From Cupriavidus cauae (GTDB lineage: Bacteria > Pseudomonadota > Gammaproteobacteria > Burkholderiales > Burkholderiaceae): a stretch of DNA of 60,399 bases. A model generated the notes under the pieces. That model did no database searches. It saw only the letters and a program-made list of their open reading frames with translations, and was not told the DNA's origin. The stretch is taken from NCBI RefSeq assembly GCF_008632125.1, contig NZ_VWRN01000054.1, positions 1-60,399 on the forward strand, in the 5' to 3' direction. How positions within the stretch are numbered: position 1 is the stretch's first letter; every line of letters starts with the position of its first letter. Positions 16,806 to 25,520 of this stretch are shown in pieces. The position numbers and the translations under genes were made by a program.

Positions 16806-18383
16806 TCAGGCGCGCGTCAGCTCGCCGTCGCGCAGCCGCCAGAGCCCCAGCGGATTGTCGTCGCGCAGCGCCGGCGGCAGCAGTTCGCCGGGCACGTTCT
16901 GATAGCAGACCGGACGCAGGAAGCGCGCGATCGCCGCGGCGCCGACCGAGGTCGTGCGCGCGTCGGAGGTGGCCGGGAACGGGCCGCCATGCACCATCGC
17001 GTAGGAAACTTCCACGCCGGTCGGATAGCCGTTGAACAGCACCCGTCCGGCCTTGCGCTCGAGCACCGGCAGCAGTTGCCGCGCGGCCGCGTGGTCGCCG
17101 GCATCGGCGTGCACGGTCGCGGTCAGCTGGCCCTCCAGGCTGCGCGTCAGCGCGGTCATCTCGTCGATGTCCCGGCAGGTCACCAGTACCGAAGACGGAC
17201 CGAACACCTCGGCCTGCATCCGATGGTCGGCGATGAACTGCGCGGCGCTGGTCTCGAACATCGCGGCGCAGGCCTGGTTGGGGCCGGTGCCGGCCAGGCC
17301 CGTGCCGATGCGCTGCAGGCCGTTGATCTCGCCAAGCCTGGCCACGCCCTGCTGATAGGCCTGATGGATGCCCGGCGTCAGCATCGTGCCGGCGGGCTTG
17401 CCGCCCAGCGCCTGCACCGCGGCCGCGCGGAAGGCGGCCAGCGCCGGGCTGTCGATGGCGATCACGAGGCCCGGGTTGGTGCAGAACTGGCCGACCCCCA
17501 TCACCAGCGAGTCGATCAGCTCGGCGGCGATGCGTTCGCCGCGCGCGGCCAGCGCCGCCGGCATCAGGAACACCGGATTGATGCTGCTCATCTCGGCATA
17601 GACCGGGATCGGCTGCGGCCGCTGCTGCGCCACGCGCGTCAGCGCCAGGCCGCCGCCGCGCGAGCCGGTGAAGCCCACCGCCTGGATCGCCGGATGCGCG
17701 ACCAGCGCGGTGCCGATCTCGTTGCCGGCGCCCAGCACCAGCGAGAACACGCCTTCCGGCAGGCCGGCGTCGGCCACCGCCTGCTGAATCACGCGGCCGA
17801 CCAGCTCGGAGGTACCCAGATGGGCGGGGTGCGACTTGGCGACGACCGGGCAGCCCGCCGCCAGCGCCGACGCGGTATCGCCGCCGGCCACCGAGAACGC
17901 GAGCGGGAAGTTGCTGGCGCCGAATACCGCCACCGGGCCCAGCGCGATGTTCTGCATGCGCAGGTCGGGACGCGGCGGCGTGCGCTCGGGCAGCGCGCTG
18001 TCCCAGGTGGCCTGCTGCCAGCGGCCGTCGCGCAGTACGCGGGCGAACAGACGCAGCTGATTGGCGGTGCGGCCGCGTTCGCCCTGCAGACGCGCCAGCG
18101 GCAGGCCGCTCTCGCGATGGGCGCGTTCGATCAGCGTGTCGCCGAGCGCCTCGATGCCGTCGGCGATGCGCTCCAGAAAGGCGGCGCGCTGTTCCGGCAG
18201 CGTGTTGCGGAAGGGATCGAAGGCCTGTTCGGCCAGCACGCAGGCACGGTCGACCTCGGCCGCGCCGCCGCCGTGGAAGTCGGGGCCCAGCGTCGCGCCG
18301 GTGGCGGGATCGATCGCCTGCAGCACGGCGTCCTGGCCGCGCACGGCGCTGGCGCCGATCAGCATCTCTCCGGTGATCTTCAT
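16806..18383 (-). CDS. Alpha-ketoglutaric semialdehyde dehydrogenase
   Basis: A 525-residue NAD(P)-dependent aldehyde dehydrogenase oxidising 2,5-dioxopentanoate to 2-oxoglutarate, the last step of non-phosphorylating glucarate/galactarate (or pentonate) breakdown. Visible features: FGASNFPLAFSVAGGDT (155-170), nucleotide-site GFTGSRGGG (238-245), general base E264 and catalytic Cys301 in GVGQFCTNPG. A Shine-Dalgarno (CAGGAGAAG) precedes the start. It lies downstream of kdgD on the same strand, about 130 bases apart, which supports the assignment since KdgD makes exactly this semialdehyde. Confidence 0.92.
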   Translation of the reverse strand: MKITGEMLIGASAVRGQDAVLQAIDPATGATLGPDFHGGGAAEVDRACVLAEQAFDPFRNTLPEQRAAFLERIADGIEALGDTLIERAHRESGLPLARLQGERGRTANQLRLFARVLRDGRWQQATWDSALPERTPPRPDLRMQNIALGPVAVFGASNFPLAFSVAGGDTASALAAGCPVVAKSHPAHLGTSELVGRVIQQAVADAGLPEGVFSLVLGAGNEIGTALVAHPAIQAVGFTGSRGGGLALTRVAQQRPQPIPVYAEMSSINPVFLMPAALAARGERIAAELIDSLVMGVGQFCTNPGLVIAIDSPALAAFRAAAVQALGGKPAGTMLTPGIHQAYQQGVARLGEINGLQRIGTGLAGTGPNQACAAMFETSAAQFIADHRMQAEVFGPSSVLVTCRDIDEMTALTRSLEGQLTATVHADAGDHAAARQLLPVLERKAGRVLFNGYPTGVEVSYAMVHGGPFPATSDARTTSVGAAAIARFLRPVCYQNVPGELLPPALRDDNPLGLWRLRDGELTRA

Positions 18384-18516
18384 TGGCTTCTCCTGAAAAC
18401 GTCGATGGCGCAGCGGCCGCCGCGGTTCCAGACCGGGGGCGGCCGATGCGCCGGGGGCATCATGGCGCGCGCCGCGCCGGCATGGCCGGCCGCGGCGCGC
18501 GCACGAACGAACAGCG

Positions 18517-19434
18517 TTACTGGCCGCCGACCTTGTCGATCAGCCGTTGCAGCATCGCGCATTCCTCTTCGCTCAGATCGGTCAGCGGCGCGCGCACCGG
18601 GCCTGCGTCGTGGCCGACCAGGCGGGCGCCCGCCTTGATGATGCTGACCGCGTAGCCCTGCTTGCGGTTGCGGATGTCGAGGTAGGGCAGGAAGAAGGTA
18701 TCGATCAGGCGGCCGACGGTCTCGTGATCCTCGGCGGCGATGGCGCGATAGAAATCCATCGCGGTCTTCGGGATGAAGTTGAACACCGCCGACGAGTAGA
18801 CCGGCACGCCCAGCGCGCGATAGGCCGCGGCGTAGACCTCGGCCGTCGGCAGCCCGCCCAGGTAGGCGAAGCGCTCGCCCAGCCGGCGGCGGATCGACAC
18901 CATCAGCTCGATGTCGCCCAGGCCGTCCTTGTAGCCGATCAGGTTCGGGCAGCGCTCGGCCAGCCGTTCCAGCTGCACCGCATTCAGGCGGCACACCGCG
19001 CGGTTGTAGACGATCACGCCGCAGGACACCGAGCGGCAGACCGCCTCGACGTGGTTGGCGATGCCTTCCGGGCTGGCTTCGGTCAGGTAGTGGGGCAGCA
19101 GCAGCACGCCGTGGGCGCCCAGGCGCTCGGCCTCCTGCGCATAGGCGATCGCGACGCGGGTCGGGCCGCCGGCGCCGGCGATGATCGGCACCTTGCCGCG
19201 GCAGGTATCGACCGCGGTGCGGATGATGTCGCTGTACTCGTTCGGGGCCAGCGAGAAGAACTCGCCGGTGCCGCCGGCGGCGAACAGCGCGCTGGCGCCG
19301 TACGGGGCGAGCCATTCGAGACGCTTGGCGTAGGAGGCCGCGGCGAAGTCGCCGTTGGCGTCGAAATCGGTCACCGGGAACGACAGCAGGCCGGCGCTGA
19401 TGATCTGTTTGAGGTCTTGGGGGTTCAGGGACAT
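18517..19434 (-). CDS. kdgD: 5-dehydro-4-deoxyglucarate dehydratase
   Basis: A 305-residue class I lyase of the DHDPS/NAL TIM-barrel family. It dehydrates and decarboxylates 5-keto-4-deoxy-D-glucarate to 2,5-dioxopentanoate. Family signs: SFPVTDFDANGDF (18-30), GGTGEFFSL (54-62) for the carboxylate loop, Y143 in VYNRA and the Schiff-base lysine K169 in IGYKDGLGD. The ATG at 19434 begins the family-like sequence; an upstream in-frame ATG at 19506 adds 24 basic residues and is less likely. Transcribed with the downstream semialdehyde dehydrogenase. Confidence 0.93.
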   Translation of the reverse strand: MSLNPQDLKQIISAGLLSFPVTDFDANGDFAAASYAKRLEWLAPYGASALFAAGGTGEFFSLAPNEYSDIIRTAVDTCRGKVPIIAGAGGPTRVAIAYAQEAERLGAHGVLLLPHYLTEASPEGIANHVEAVCRSVSCGVIVYNRAVCRLNAVQLERLAERCPNLIGYKDGLGDIELMVSIRRRLGERFAYLGGLPTAEVYAAAYRALGVPVYSSAVFNFIPKTAMDFYRAIAAEDHETVGRLIDTFFLPYLDIRNRKQGYAVSIIKAGARLVGHDAGPVRAPLTDLSEEECAMLQRLIDKVGGQ

Positions 19435-19534
19435 GGTGGTTTCCGATGAAAAGGCCGGGCGGCGTGCCCGAATGCGCAACGTTGGACGGTGGCGGCGCCG
19501 GGACAAGGAAGCCGAGGCGCCGCTCGATGAACGT

Positions 19535-19553
19535 CATCATAAGACATCGTACA
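19535..19553. promoter_or_regulatory. Possible second FadR-type operator upstream of kdgD
   Basis: CATCATA-AGACA-TCGTACA shares 11 of 19 positions, mostly in its left half, with the perfect palindrome at 20410-20428. It is in the A+T-richer patch upstream of kdgD. The match is weak and would need binding data. Confidence 0.3.
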
Positions 19554-19569
19554 ACTAAGACGCAAGAGC

Positions 19570-19599
19570 CCGGCGCCGGGGGTTAACCCTCGGCGCCGG
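19570..19599 (-). terminator. Strong hairpin after the GntR/FadR regulator
   Basis: A 13-base G+C-rich stem with a TTAA loop lies ten bases past the regulator stop and before kdgD on the same strand. Only a weak T-rich tail follows in the minus direction, so it may reduce rather than abolish readthrough into kdgD. Confidence 0.5.
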
Positions 19600-19609
19600 C
19601 GTGCCGGGG

Positions 19610-20362
19610 TCAGGCGGGGGTGCTGGCGGCCGCTGCCGATGCCTTGCGCAGGCGTTCGCGGCTGTTGGTCAGATGCATGCGCATCGCCGCCTTGGCGCCA
19701 TCGGGGTCGCGGCGCTCGATCGCGTCGTAGATGCTGTCGTGCTCGAAGTTGACCCGTTCCAGATATTGCTCGCGGTCGCCGGGCGTGACGTGCAGCCGGC
19801 CGCGCGGGATCACCGAGGCGCCAAGATGGCCCAGCATCTCGCTGAAGTAGCGGTTGCCGGTGGCGCGCGCGACGGCCAGGTGGAAGGCGAAGTCGGAGGC
19901 GACCGAATCGCCCCCGGAAGCGGCGGTGCGCTTCAGCTCGTCCAGCGCGCGCCGCATCTCGGCCAGATCGGCGTCGCCGCGCCGCACGGCGGCCAAGCCG
20001 GCGGCCTCGGCCTCGATGCTGACGCGGAATTCCAGCATCGCCAGCACGTCCATCGCGGTAACCATGGCCGACGGATCGATGCGGAAGGGGGAGGCCGATT
20101 CGGCCGGGGGCGGCGTCAGCACGAAGGTGCCGATGCCGTGGCGGGTCTCGACCAGGCCGCTCGCCTGCAGGCGGGACAGCGCCTCGCGCACCACGGTGCG
20201 GCTGACGCCGAGCGTGGCCATGATTTCCGATTCGGTGGGCAGCTTGTCGCCGGGGCGCAGCGTGCCCTGGCGAATGCTGTCGGTCAGGCTGGCGACCGCT
20301 TCTTCGGCCAGCGTGCGGCCGCGGCGGCGAAGCGGAGTGGGGGCCAAGGTCGAGGCTTTCAT
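19610..20362 (-). CDS. GntR/FadR-family regulator of the glucarate cluster
   Basis: A 250-residue regulator. The winged helix is at about residues 15-85 (KLPTESEIMATLGVSRTVVREALSRLQASGLV, then the wing HGIGTFVL), and the FCD ligand domain at about 105-235. It sits between gudD, transcribed away from it, and kdgD. By position it should control both glucarate transcripts and sense glucarate or a keto-deoxy intermediate. The palindrome CGTCGTA-N5-TACGACG in the divergent region is the obvious binding site. Confidence 0.9.
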   Translation of the reverse strand: MKASTLAPTPLRRRGRTLAEEAVASLTDSIRQGTLRPGDKLPTESEIMATLGVSRTVVREALSRLQASGLVETRHGIGTFVLTPPPAESASPFRIDPSAMVTAMDVLAMLEFRVSIEAEAAGLAAVRRGDADLAEMRRALDELKRTAASGGDSVASDFAFHLAVARATGNRYFSEMLGHLGASVIPRGRLHVTPGDREQYLERVNFEHDSIYDAIERRDPDGAKAAMRMHLTNSRERLRKASAAAASTPA

Positions 20363-20409
20363 AGGGTAAGTACGGTGCTTGACCGGTTCTGGAACGGCTC
20401 ATTATACTG

Positions 20410-20428
20410 CGTCGTAAGTTATACGACG
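20410..20428. promoter_or_regulatory. Perfect 19-bp palindrome between the regulator and gudD
   Basis: CGTCGTA-AGTTA-TACGACG has 7-base arms and a 5-base spacer, 48 bases before the regulator start and about 100 before gudD, next to an AT-rich stretch (ATTATACTG). The size and symmetry fit a FadR-type dimer site for the adjacent regulator. Confidence 0.65.
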
Positions 20429-20528
20429 ACTGATAACCGACTTTACCTCGTCCCGCTCCGTGCCACCATCGGGTGTGCCCCGGGCCGGGAGACAAAAAGC
20501 CATCCGAGACAGCATTCCGAGACGCTTC

Positions 20529-21881
20529 ATGACAGACCAATCGATCTCCGCGCCGGGCGCCACGCCCGTCGTCACCGAACTGACCGTGATCCCGGTCGCC
20601 GGCCACGACAGCATGCTGATGAACCTGTCGGGCGCCCACGGTCCCTTCTTCACGCGCAATGTGGTGCTGCTCAAGGACAGCGCCGGCCGTACCGGCGTCG
20701 GCGAGGTGCCGGGCGGCGAGGGTATCCGGCAGACGCTGGAGGACGCCCGCCCGCTGGTGGTCGGCCAGCCGATCGGCGCCTACCAGGCGGTGCTCAATCG
20801 CGTGCGGCAGGCCTTCGCCAGCCGCGATGCGGGCGGGCGCGGCCTGCAGACCTTCGATCTGCGCATCACGATCCATGCGGTCACCGCGCTGGAAGCGGCG
20901 CTGCTCGACCTGCTGGGCAAGCACCTGGACGTGCCGGTCGCCGCGCTGCTCGGCGAAGGGCAGCAGCGCGACGCCGTCGAGATGCTCGGCTATCTGTTCT
21001 ATATCGGCGACCGCAAGCGCACCACGCTGCCGTATCGCCAGGAAGCCGATGCCGACGATGCCTGGTTCCGGCTGCGCAACGAGGAGGCGATGACGCCCGA
21101 GGCGGTGGTGCGCCTGGCCGAGGCCGCCTACCAGCGCTACGGTTTCAACGACTTCAAGCTCAAGGGCGGCGTGCTGCGCGGCGACGAGGAGATGGAAGCG
21201 ATCGTCGCGCTGGCCGAGCGCTTTCCCAAGGCCCGCATCACGCTCGATCCGAACGGCGCCTGGTCGCTGGCCGAGGCGGTCCGGCTGTGCCGCGACAAGC
21301 ATGGCGTGCTCGCCTACGCCGAGGACCCGTGCGGCGCCGAGGACGGCTATTCGGGCCGCGAGATCATGGCCGAATTCCGCACCGCCACCGGGCTGCCGAC
21401 CGCGACCAACATGATCGCCACCGACTGGCGGCAGATGGGCCATGCCGTGCGGCTGCAGTCGGTCGACATTCCGCTGGCCGATCCGCACTTCTGGACCATG
21501 CAGGGCTCGGTGCGCGTCGCGCAGATGTGCGCGGAGTGGGGGCTCACATGGGGCTCGCATTCGAACAACCACTTCGATATCTCGCTGGCGATGTTCACCC
21601 ATGTGGCCGCGGCCGCGCCGGGGCGTGTCACCGCGATCGACACGCACTGGATCTGGCAGGACGGCCAGCGCCTGACCAAGGAGCCGCTGAAGATCGAAGG
21701 CGGCATGGTGCAGGTGCCCAAGCGCCCCGGCCTCGGCGTCGAGATCGACATGGCCGAGCTGGACAAGGCCCATCAGACCTATCGCAACATGGGACTGGGG
21801 GCGCGCGACGACGCGGTGGCGATGCAGTTCCTGATCCCGGGCTGGAAATTCGACAACAAGGCGCCGTGCATGGTGCGGTAG
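20529..21881 (+). CDS. gudD: Glucarate dehydratase
   Basis: A 450-residue enolase-superfamily dehydratase converting D-glucarate (and L-idarate) to 5-keto-4-deoxy-D-glucarate. The N-terminal capping domain has GAHGPFFTRNVV. The barrel has the KxK base pair in FKLKGG, metal ligands in LDPNGAW and YAEDPCG, TNMIATDWR, and the His-loop WGSHSNNHFDIS typical of GudD. Length is the family norm. The start at 20529 begins the family-like sequence. The product feeds KdgD, encoded divergently. A TTT binding protein follows 115 bases downstream, probably for uptake of the sugar acid. Confidence 0.95.
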   Translation: MTDQSISAPGATPVVTELTVIPVAGHDSMLMNLSGAHGPFFTRNVVLLKDSAGRTGVGEVPGGEGIRQTLEDARPLVVGQPIGAYQAVLNRVRQAFASRDAGGRGLQTFDLRITIHAVTALEAALLDLLGKHLDVPVAALLGEGQQRDAVEMLGYLFYIGDRKRTTLPYRQEADADDAWFRLRNEEAMTPEAVVRLAEAAYQRYGFNDFKLKGGVLRGDEEMEAIVALAERFPKARITLDPNGAWSLAEAVRLCRDKHGVLAYAEDPCGAEDGYSGREIMAEFRTATGLPTATNMIATDWRQMGHAVRLQSVDIPLADPHFWTMQGSVRVAQMCAEWGLTWGSHSNNHFDISLAMFTHVAAAAPGRVTAIDTHWIWQDGQRLTKEPLKIEGGMVQVPKRPGLGVEIDMAELDKAHQTYRNMGLGARDDAVAMQFLIPGWKFDNKAPCMVR

Positions 21882-21920
21882 CGGGATTCGGCGGCATCGC
21901 CGCCGGTATCCGAAACACCA

Positions 21921-21935
21921 TCGTCGAAGCGACGA
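21921..21935. promoter_or_regulatory. Palindrome between gudD and the Bug protein gene
   Basis: TCGTCG-AAG-CGACGA is a perfect inverted repeat lying 40 bases after gudD and 60 before the binding-protein gene. It could be an RNA hairpin modulating relative expression or an additional protein site. It shares the CGTCG/CGACG core with the palindrome at 20410. Confidence 0.4.
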
Positions 21936-21996
21936 CATCGAAACGACATCATCTAACGACCGCAGCTCGACCACGAGCAGAGATTCAGGAGACAAC

Positions 21997-23040
21997 ATGA
22001 GCAAGACCCACTTCCTGCGCGGCGCCGCCGCGACCGCGCAAACCTGTGTGCGCCGCCTGCCGCGGCTGATGCTGACGGCGGGCGTGCTGGCCGGCGCGTT
22101 CGCCGCCGGCCTGCTGGCCACCGGCACCGCCGCCGCGCAGGACTGGCCGCAGAAACCGGTGACCGTGGTGGTGCCGTTCCCGCCGGGCGGTTCGACCGAC
22201 ACCATCGCGCGCATGCTGGCGCAGCCGCTGAACGAAAAGCTGGGCCAGCCCTTCGTGGTCGAGAACCGTCCGGGCGCGACCGGCGCGATCGGCGCGGCGA
22301 TGGTCAAGCGCGCGCCGCCCGACGGCTACACGATCATGATCGCGTCGATCGGCGTCTACGCGGTCAACCCCTTCCTGCAGAAGAACCTGCCGTACGATCC
22401 GGCCAAGGACTTCGACCTGCTGACGGTCGCGGTGCGCGCCCCCAACGTGCTGGTCGCCAATCCGTCGGTGGCGGCGCGCAGCGTGCAGGATCTGGTGGCC
22501 CATATGAAGAAGAACCCGGGCAAGGTCAGCTTCGCCTCGTCGGGCGCCGGTTCGTCCGACCACCTGACCGCGGCGCTGTTCTGGCAGAAGACCGGCACCA
22601 CCGGCCTGCACGTGCCGTACAAGGGCGGCGGCCCGGCGATCCAGGATCTGCTGGCCGGCCAGGTCGAGGTCTCGTTCCAGAACATCAACGCGGTGATCCA
22701 GCACATCAAGGCCGGCAAGCTGAAGGCGCTGGCGATTACCTCGGAGAAGCGCTCGCCGCTGCTGCCGGACGTGCCGACGCTGGCCGAAGCGGGCGTCAAG
22801 GACGTCGAGGTCTACTCGTGGCAGGCGGTTGCCGCCCCGCGCGGACTGCCGGCCAACGTCAAGTCGCGCCTGCACGGTGCGCTGGTCAGCTCGCTGACCG
22901 ATCCGAAGATGCGCGCCAAGCTGGCCGAGACGGGCTTCGAGGTCGTCGCCAATACGCCGGAGCAGTTCGCGCAGTTCGAGAACCAGGAACTGCAGCGCTG
23001 GAAGAACGTGATCGAGACCGGCAAGATCACCATCGATTGA
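21997..23040 (+). CDS. TTT-family periplasmic substrate-binding protein (Bug), glucarate cluster
   Basis: A 347-residue receptor with a long signal region (about residues 20-48, ending in GTAAAQD) followed by WPQKPVTVVVPFPPGGSTDTIARM, VENRPGATGAIG and LHVPYKGGGPAIQDLLAGQ, all Bug-family signatures. A Shine-Dalgarno (CAGGAGACA) precedes the ATG. No tctA/tctB lies next to it, so it must share membrane subunits encoded elsewhere or act as an orphan sensor. Its place after gudD suggests glucarate/galactarate binding. A rho-independent terminator follows at 23085. Confidence 0.92.
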   Translation: MSKTHFLRGAAATAQTCVRRLPRLMLTAGVLAGAFAAGLLATGTAAAQDWPQKPVTVVVPFPPGGSTDTIARMLAQPLNEKLGQPFVVENRPGATGAIGAAMVKRAPPDGYTIMIASIGVYAVNPFLQKNLPYDPAKDFDLLTVAVRAPNVLVANPSVAARSVQDLVAHMKKNPGKVSFASSGAGSSDHLTAALFWQKTGTTGLHVPYKGGGPAIQDLLAGQVEVSFQNINAVIQHIKAGKLKALAITSEKRSPLLPDVPTLAEAGVKDVEVYSWQAVAAPRGLPANVKSRLHGALVSSLTDPKMRAKLAETGFEVVANTPEQFAQFENQELQRWKNVIETGKITID

Positions 23041-23084
23041 GATTGACGATCGGCGATCGGCGATTCTCTCCACGACATGTCGTT

Positions 23085-23109
23085 GCCCCGCCCTGTGCGG
23101 GGCTTTTTT
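23085..23109 (+). terminator. Rho-independent terminator after the glucarate operon
   Basis: Stem GCCCCG / CGGGGC with a 7-base loop, followed by six T residues, 45 bases after the Bug gene stop. Confidence 0.9.
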
Positions 23110-23304
23110 ATGGTCGCGCGGATATGGCCGTAGTCACGTGGCCTTGGGATGTGTGGGGGATGAAGGGCCGGGAATAAGGACCCGGATACGTGCCCGGGAA
23201 CAAGGGCCGGCAATAAGGTCGGGCAATAAGGGCGGAGAAGGCGGTGAGGGCGGAGAGAAGGCCGCGATGAAGGCCGCGATGGGGCCGGGACCTTGTGCCT
23301 CGGA
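23110..23304. repeat. Non-coding, loosely repetitive stretch
   Basis: Between the terminator and the tRNA-Ser 3' end is purine-rich sequence with recurring CAATAAGG/GAATAAGG and GGCCGCGATG motifs (for example 23211-23232 and 23262-23281). No gene is seen. Confidence 0.4.
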
Positions 23305-23394
23305 TGGCGGAGACGGTGAGATTCGAACTCACGGATGGGTCACCCCATCGGCAGTTTTCAAGACTGCTGCCTTAAACCACTCGGCCACGTCTCC
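23305..23394 (-). tRNA. tRNA-Ser (anticodon TGA)
   Basis: A 90-nucleotide class II tRNA including an encoded CCA. The acceptor pairs GGAGACG/CGTCTCC, the D-arm is TGGCCGAGTGG, and the anticodon loop CTTGAAA gives TGA. The long variable arm and GTTCGAATC T-loop are present. It reads UCA codons. Confidence 0.96.
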
Positions 23395-23669
23395 AGTCCC
23401 CTTGATGGCCGGCCTTGCGACCGGCCGCGCATTATAGCAAGGCGGGTTGGGCCCGGGAAACGGGGCGGCAAACGGGCCGCGGAAAGGCCGCGGAAACGGC
23501 CAGGGAAACGCCTCGTTACACATCTTGCACCGCGGGAAGACAAGAAACGCGGGCTGTCGGCGTCCGTCCGACATCGCGGAACCTTGTCTGGATGTATATC
23601 TCCTAGGGCAGGAGGGAGCGGCGCCGCGCCGCATCCCGTCTCTTCTCGTCCCAGTCAGGAGAACATTAA
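23395..23669. other. Intergenic region between tRNA-Ser and the glycine-zipper lipoprotein gene
   Basis: Contains the tRNA promoter side at the left and the lipoprotein leader at the right, with purine-rich imperfect repeats of GGAAACG/CCGCGGAAA near 23455-23510. No convincing gene is seen. Confidence 0.4.
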
Positions 23670-24161
23670 ATGAATGGCAAGACTTTGTTGGGCACCGCTG
23701 CGCTGGCCGCGGCAATCGGCACCGCCGGCTGCGCGGCGCCCGGTGGCGGTTATGGCTACGGTGCCCCCAATGCCGGCTACCAGACCGGCCAGGGGGCCTA
23801 CCAGGCGCCCGCGGGCTCGGTGTTCTACGGCCGCGTCGAAGCGATCGAGCCGATCCAGCAACCGCGCGGCGCCAGCTCGGGTCTGCTCGGCACGGTGATC
23901 GGCGGCCTCGCCGGCGGCCTGCTCGGCCACCAGATCGGTGGCGGCCGCGGCCAGACCATCGCGACCATCGGCGGTGCGGTGGCGGGCGGCGTGGCCGGCA
24001 ACCAGATCGAACAGCGCGCCACCGGCGGCATGGAAACCGTCTATCGCGTGCACGTGCGCCTGGACGATGGCCGCATGGCCACCGTCACGCAGCGCCAGGC
24101 CAACAATCTGCAGGTCGGCCAGCGCGTGCAGGTCGCCAACGACATGGCGTCGCCGATCTGA
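23670..24161 (+). CDS. Glycine-zipper 2TM outer-membrane lipoprotein (SlyB/PcP-like)
   Basis: A 163-residue lipoprotein. The signal peptide ends in a lipobox TAGC with acylated Cys21. A Gly/Tyr/Ala-rich linker follows, then the glycine-zipper segment SGLLGTVIGGLAGGLLGHQIGGGRGQT...GAVAGGVAGNQIEQ (about 70-115), then a short conserved tail with VYRVHVRLDDG. Such proteins stabilise the outer membrane and are often stress-induced. Preceded by CAGGAGAAC. A terminator follows at 24204. Confidence 0.9.
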   Translation: MNGKTLLGTAALAAAIGTAGCAAPGGGYGYGAPNAGYQTGQGAYQAPAGSVFYGRVEAIEPIQQPRGASSGLLGTVIGGLAGGLLGHQIGGGRGQTIATIGGAVAGGVAGNQIEQRATGGMETVYRVHVRLDDGRMATVTQRQANNLQVGQRVQVANDMASPI

Positions 24162-24203
24162 CGCTGACGCGATGTCCGCCGCTGCGATGGCAGCGTGACA
24201 TGG

Positions 24204-24240
24204 AAAAAGGCCGCAAGTCTGAACTGCGGCCTTTTTCTTT
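24204..24240. terminator. Rho-independent terminator
   Basis: AAAAAGGCCGCA / TGCGGCCTTTTT stem with a T-run on the plus strand and an A-run on the other side. It serves the lipoprotein gene and could also act on hemW from the opposite strand. Confidence 0.9.
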
Positions 24241-24266
24241 GGTGCGGCGGGTTCGGCCGCTGCGCC

Positions 24267-25520
24267 TCACGACTTCAGGAAGATCTCCTGCAGGTCGTTC
24301 AGGAAGCGCCGGCCCAGCTCGGTCGGGCGGATCACGGTCGGGTCCGGGTCCAGCAGGCCCTTGTCCGTCGCCAGCGCCAGCTCGCGCCGGATCGCATGCA
24401 GCGGCAGGCCGGTGTGGTCGTGGAACAGGCTCGCCGGCACGCCGTCGGTCAGCCGCAGCGCGTTCAGCATGAACTCGAACGGCAGCTCGGTCGCATCGAC
24501 GTCGCGCGCCTCCTGTACTGCGTTGCCGGCCATCGCCTGCGCCATATAGGTGGCCGGATGCTTGTAGCGCATCTGGCGCAGCACGCGATGCGGGAACGAC
24601 AGCTTGCCGTGCGCGCCCGCGCCGATGCCGAGGTAGTCGCCGAACCGCCAGTAGTTCAGGTTGTGGCGCGCCTCGCGATGCGGCTGCGCATAGGCCGAGG
24701 TCTCGTAATGGCGATACCCGGCCTCGGCGGTGCGCGCCTCGATCCAGTCCTGCATCTCGTAGGCGGTGTCGTCGTCGGGCAGCGCCGGCGGAAAGCGCGC
24801 GAACAGCGTGTTCGGCTCCAGCGTCAGGTGGTACAGCGACAGGTGCGAGGTGCGGTACGACAGCGCCGTCTCGACGTCCTGCCGGCACTGCGCCAGCGTC
24901 TGTTGGGGCAGCGCATACATCAGGTCCAGATTGACGTTGTCGAAGTGGCGCAGCGCGATGTCGATCGCGGCCCGGGCCTCGGCGCCGCCGTGGATGCGGC
25001 CCAGCGCCTGCAGGTGTTCGTCGTCGAAGCTCTGGATGCCGATCGACAGCCGGTTGATGCCGCTGGCGCGATAGCTGGCGAAGCGTTCGGCCTCGAAGGT
25101 GCCGGGGTTGGCCTCCATCGTGATCTCGGCATCGGCGTCCAGCGGCAGCAGCGCGCGGATGTCGGACAGCAGACGGTCCATGCCGGCGGCCGACAGCAGG
25201 CTCGGCGTGCCGCCGCCGATGAAGACCGTATGCACGGGGCGTCCCCAAACCAGCGGCAGCGACTGCTCGAGGTCCGCGCGCAGCGCGTCCAGGTACGCGG
25301 CCTCGGGAATCTCGCTGCCGTCGGGCGCCGCGTGCGAATTGAAGTCGCAGTACGGGCATTTGCGCACGCACCAGGGCACATGCACATACAGCGACAGCGG
25401 CGGCGAGGCCGGCAGCGAGATCTGCCCCGGCTTGAGCCACAGGCCGACGCTGTCGCCGCCCGATGCAGCAGGGGCGGGCGCGGCGGCGCCGGAAGCCGGG
25501 ACGGGAACGATCGGAATCAT
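24267..25520 (-). CDS. hemW: Radical SAM haem chaperone HemW
   Basis: A 417-residue radical SAM protein, formerly called oxygen-independent coproporphyrinogen III oxidase-like. The cluster motif is CVRKCPYC with Cys51, Cys55 and Cys58, followed by FIGGGTPSLL, and the C-terminal HemN-type domain includes EFMLNALRL. The first 35 residues are an Ala/Pro-rich extension. HemW inserts haem into respiratory enzymes. The start ATG overlaps the rdgB stop (ATGA at 25517-25520), giving a coupled rph-rdgB-hemW series. Confidence 0.93.
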   Translation of the reverse strand: MIPIVPVPASGAAAPAPAASGGDSVGLWLKPGQISLPASPPLSLYVHVPWCVRKCPYCDFNSHAAPDGSEIPEAAYLDALRADLEQSLPLVWGRPVHTVFIGGGTPSLLSAAGMDRLLSDIRALLPLDADAEITMEANPGTFEAERFASYRASGINRLSIGIQSFDDEHLQALGRIHGGAEARAAIDIALRHFDNVNLDLMYALPQQTLAQCRQDVETALSYRTSHLSLYHLTLEPNTLFARFPPALPDDDTAYEMQDWIEARTAEAGYRHYETSAYAQPHREARHNLNYWRFGDYLGIGAGAHGKLSFPHRVLRQMRYKHPATYMAQAMAGNAVQEARDVDATELPFEFMLNALRLTDGVPASLFHDHTGLPLHAIRRELALATDKGLLDPDPTVIRPTELGRRFLNDLQEIFLKS

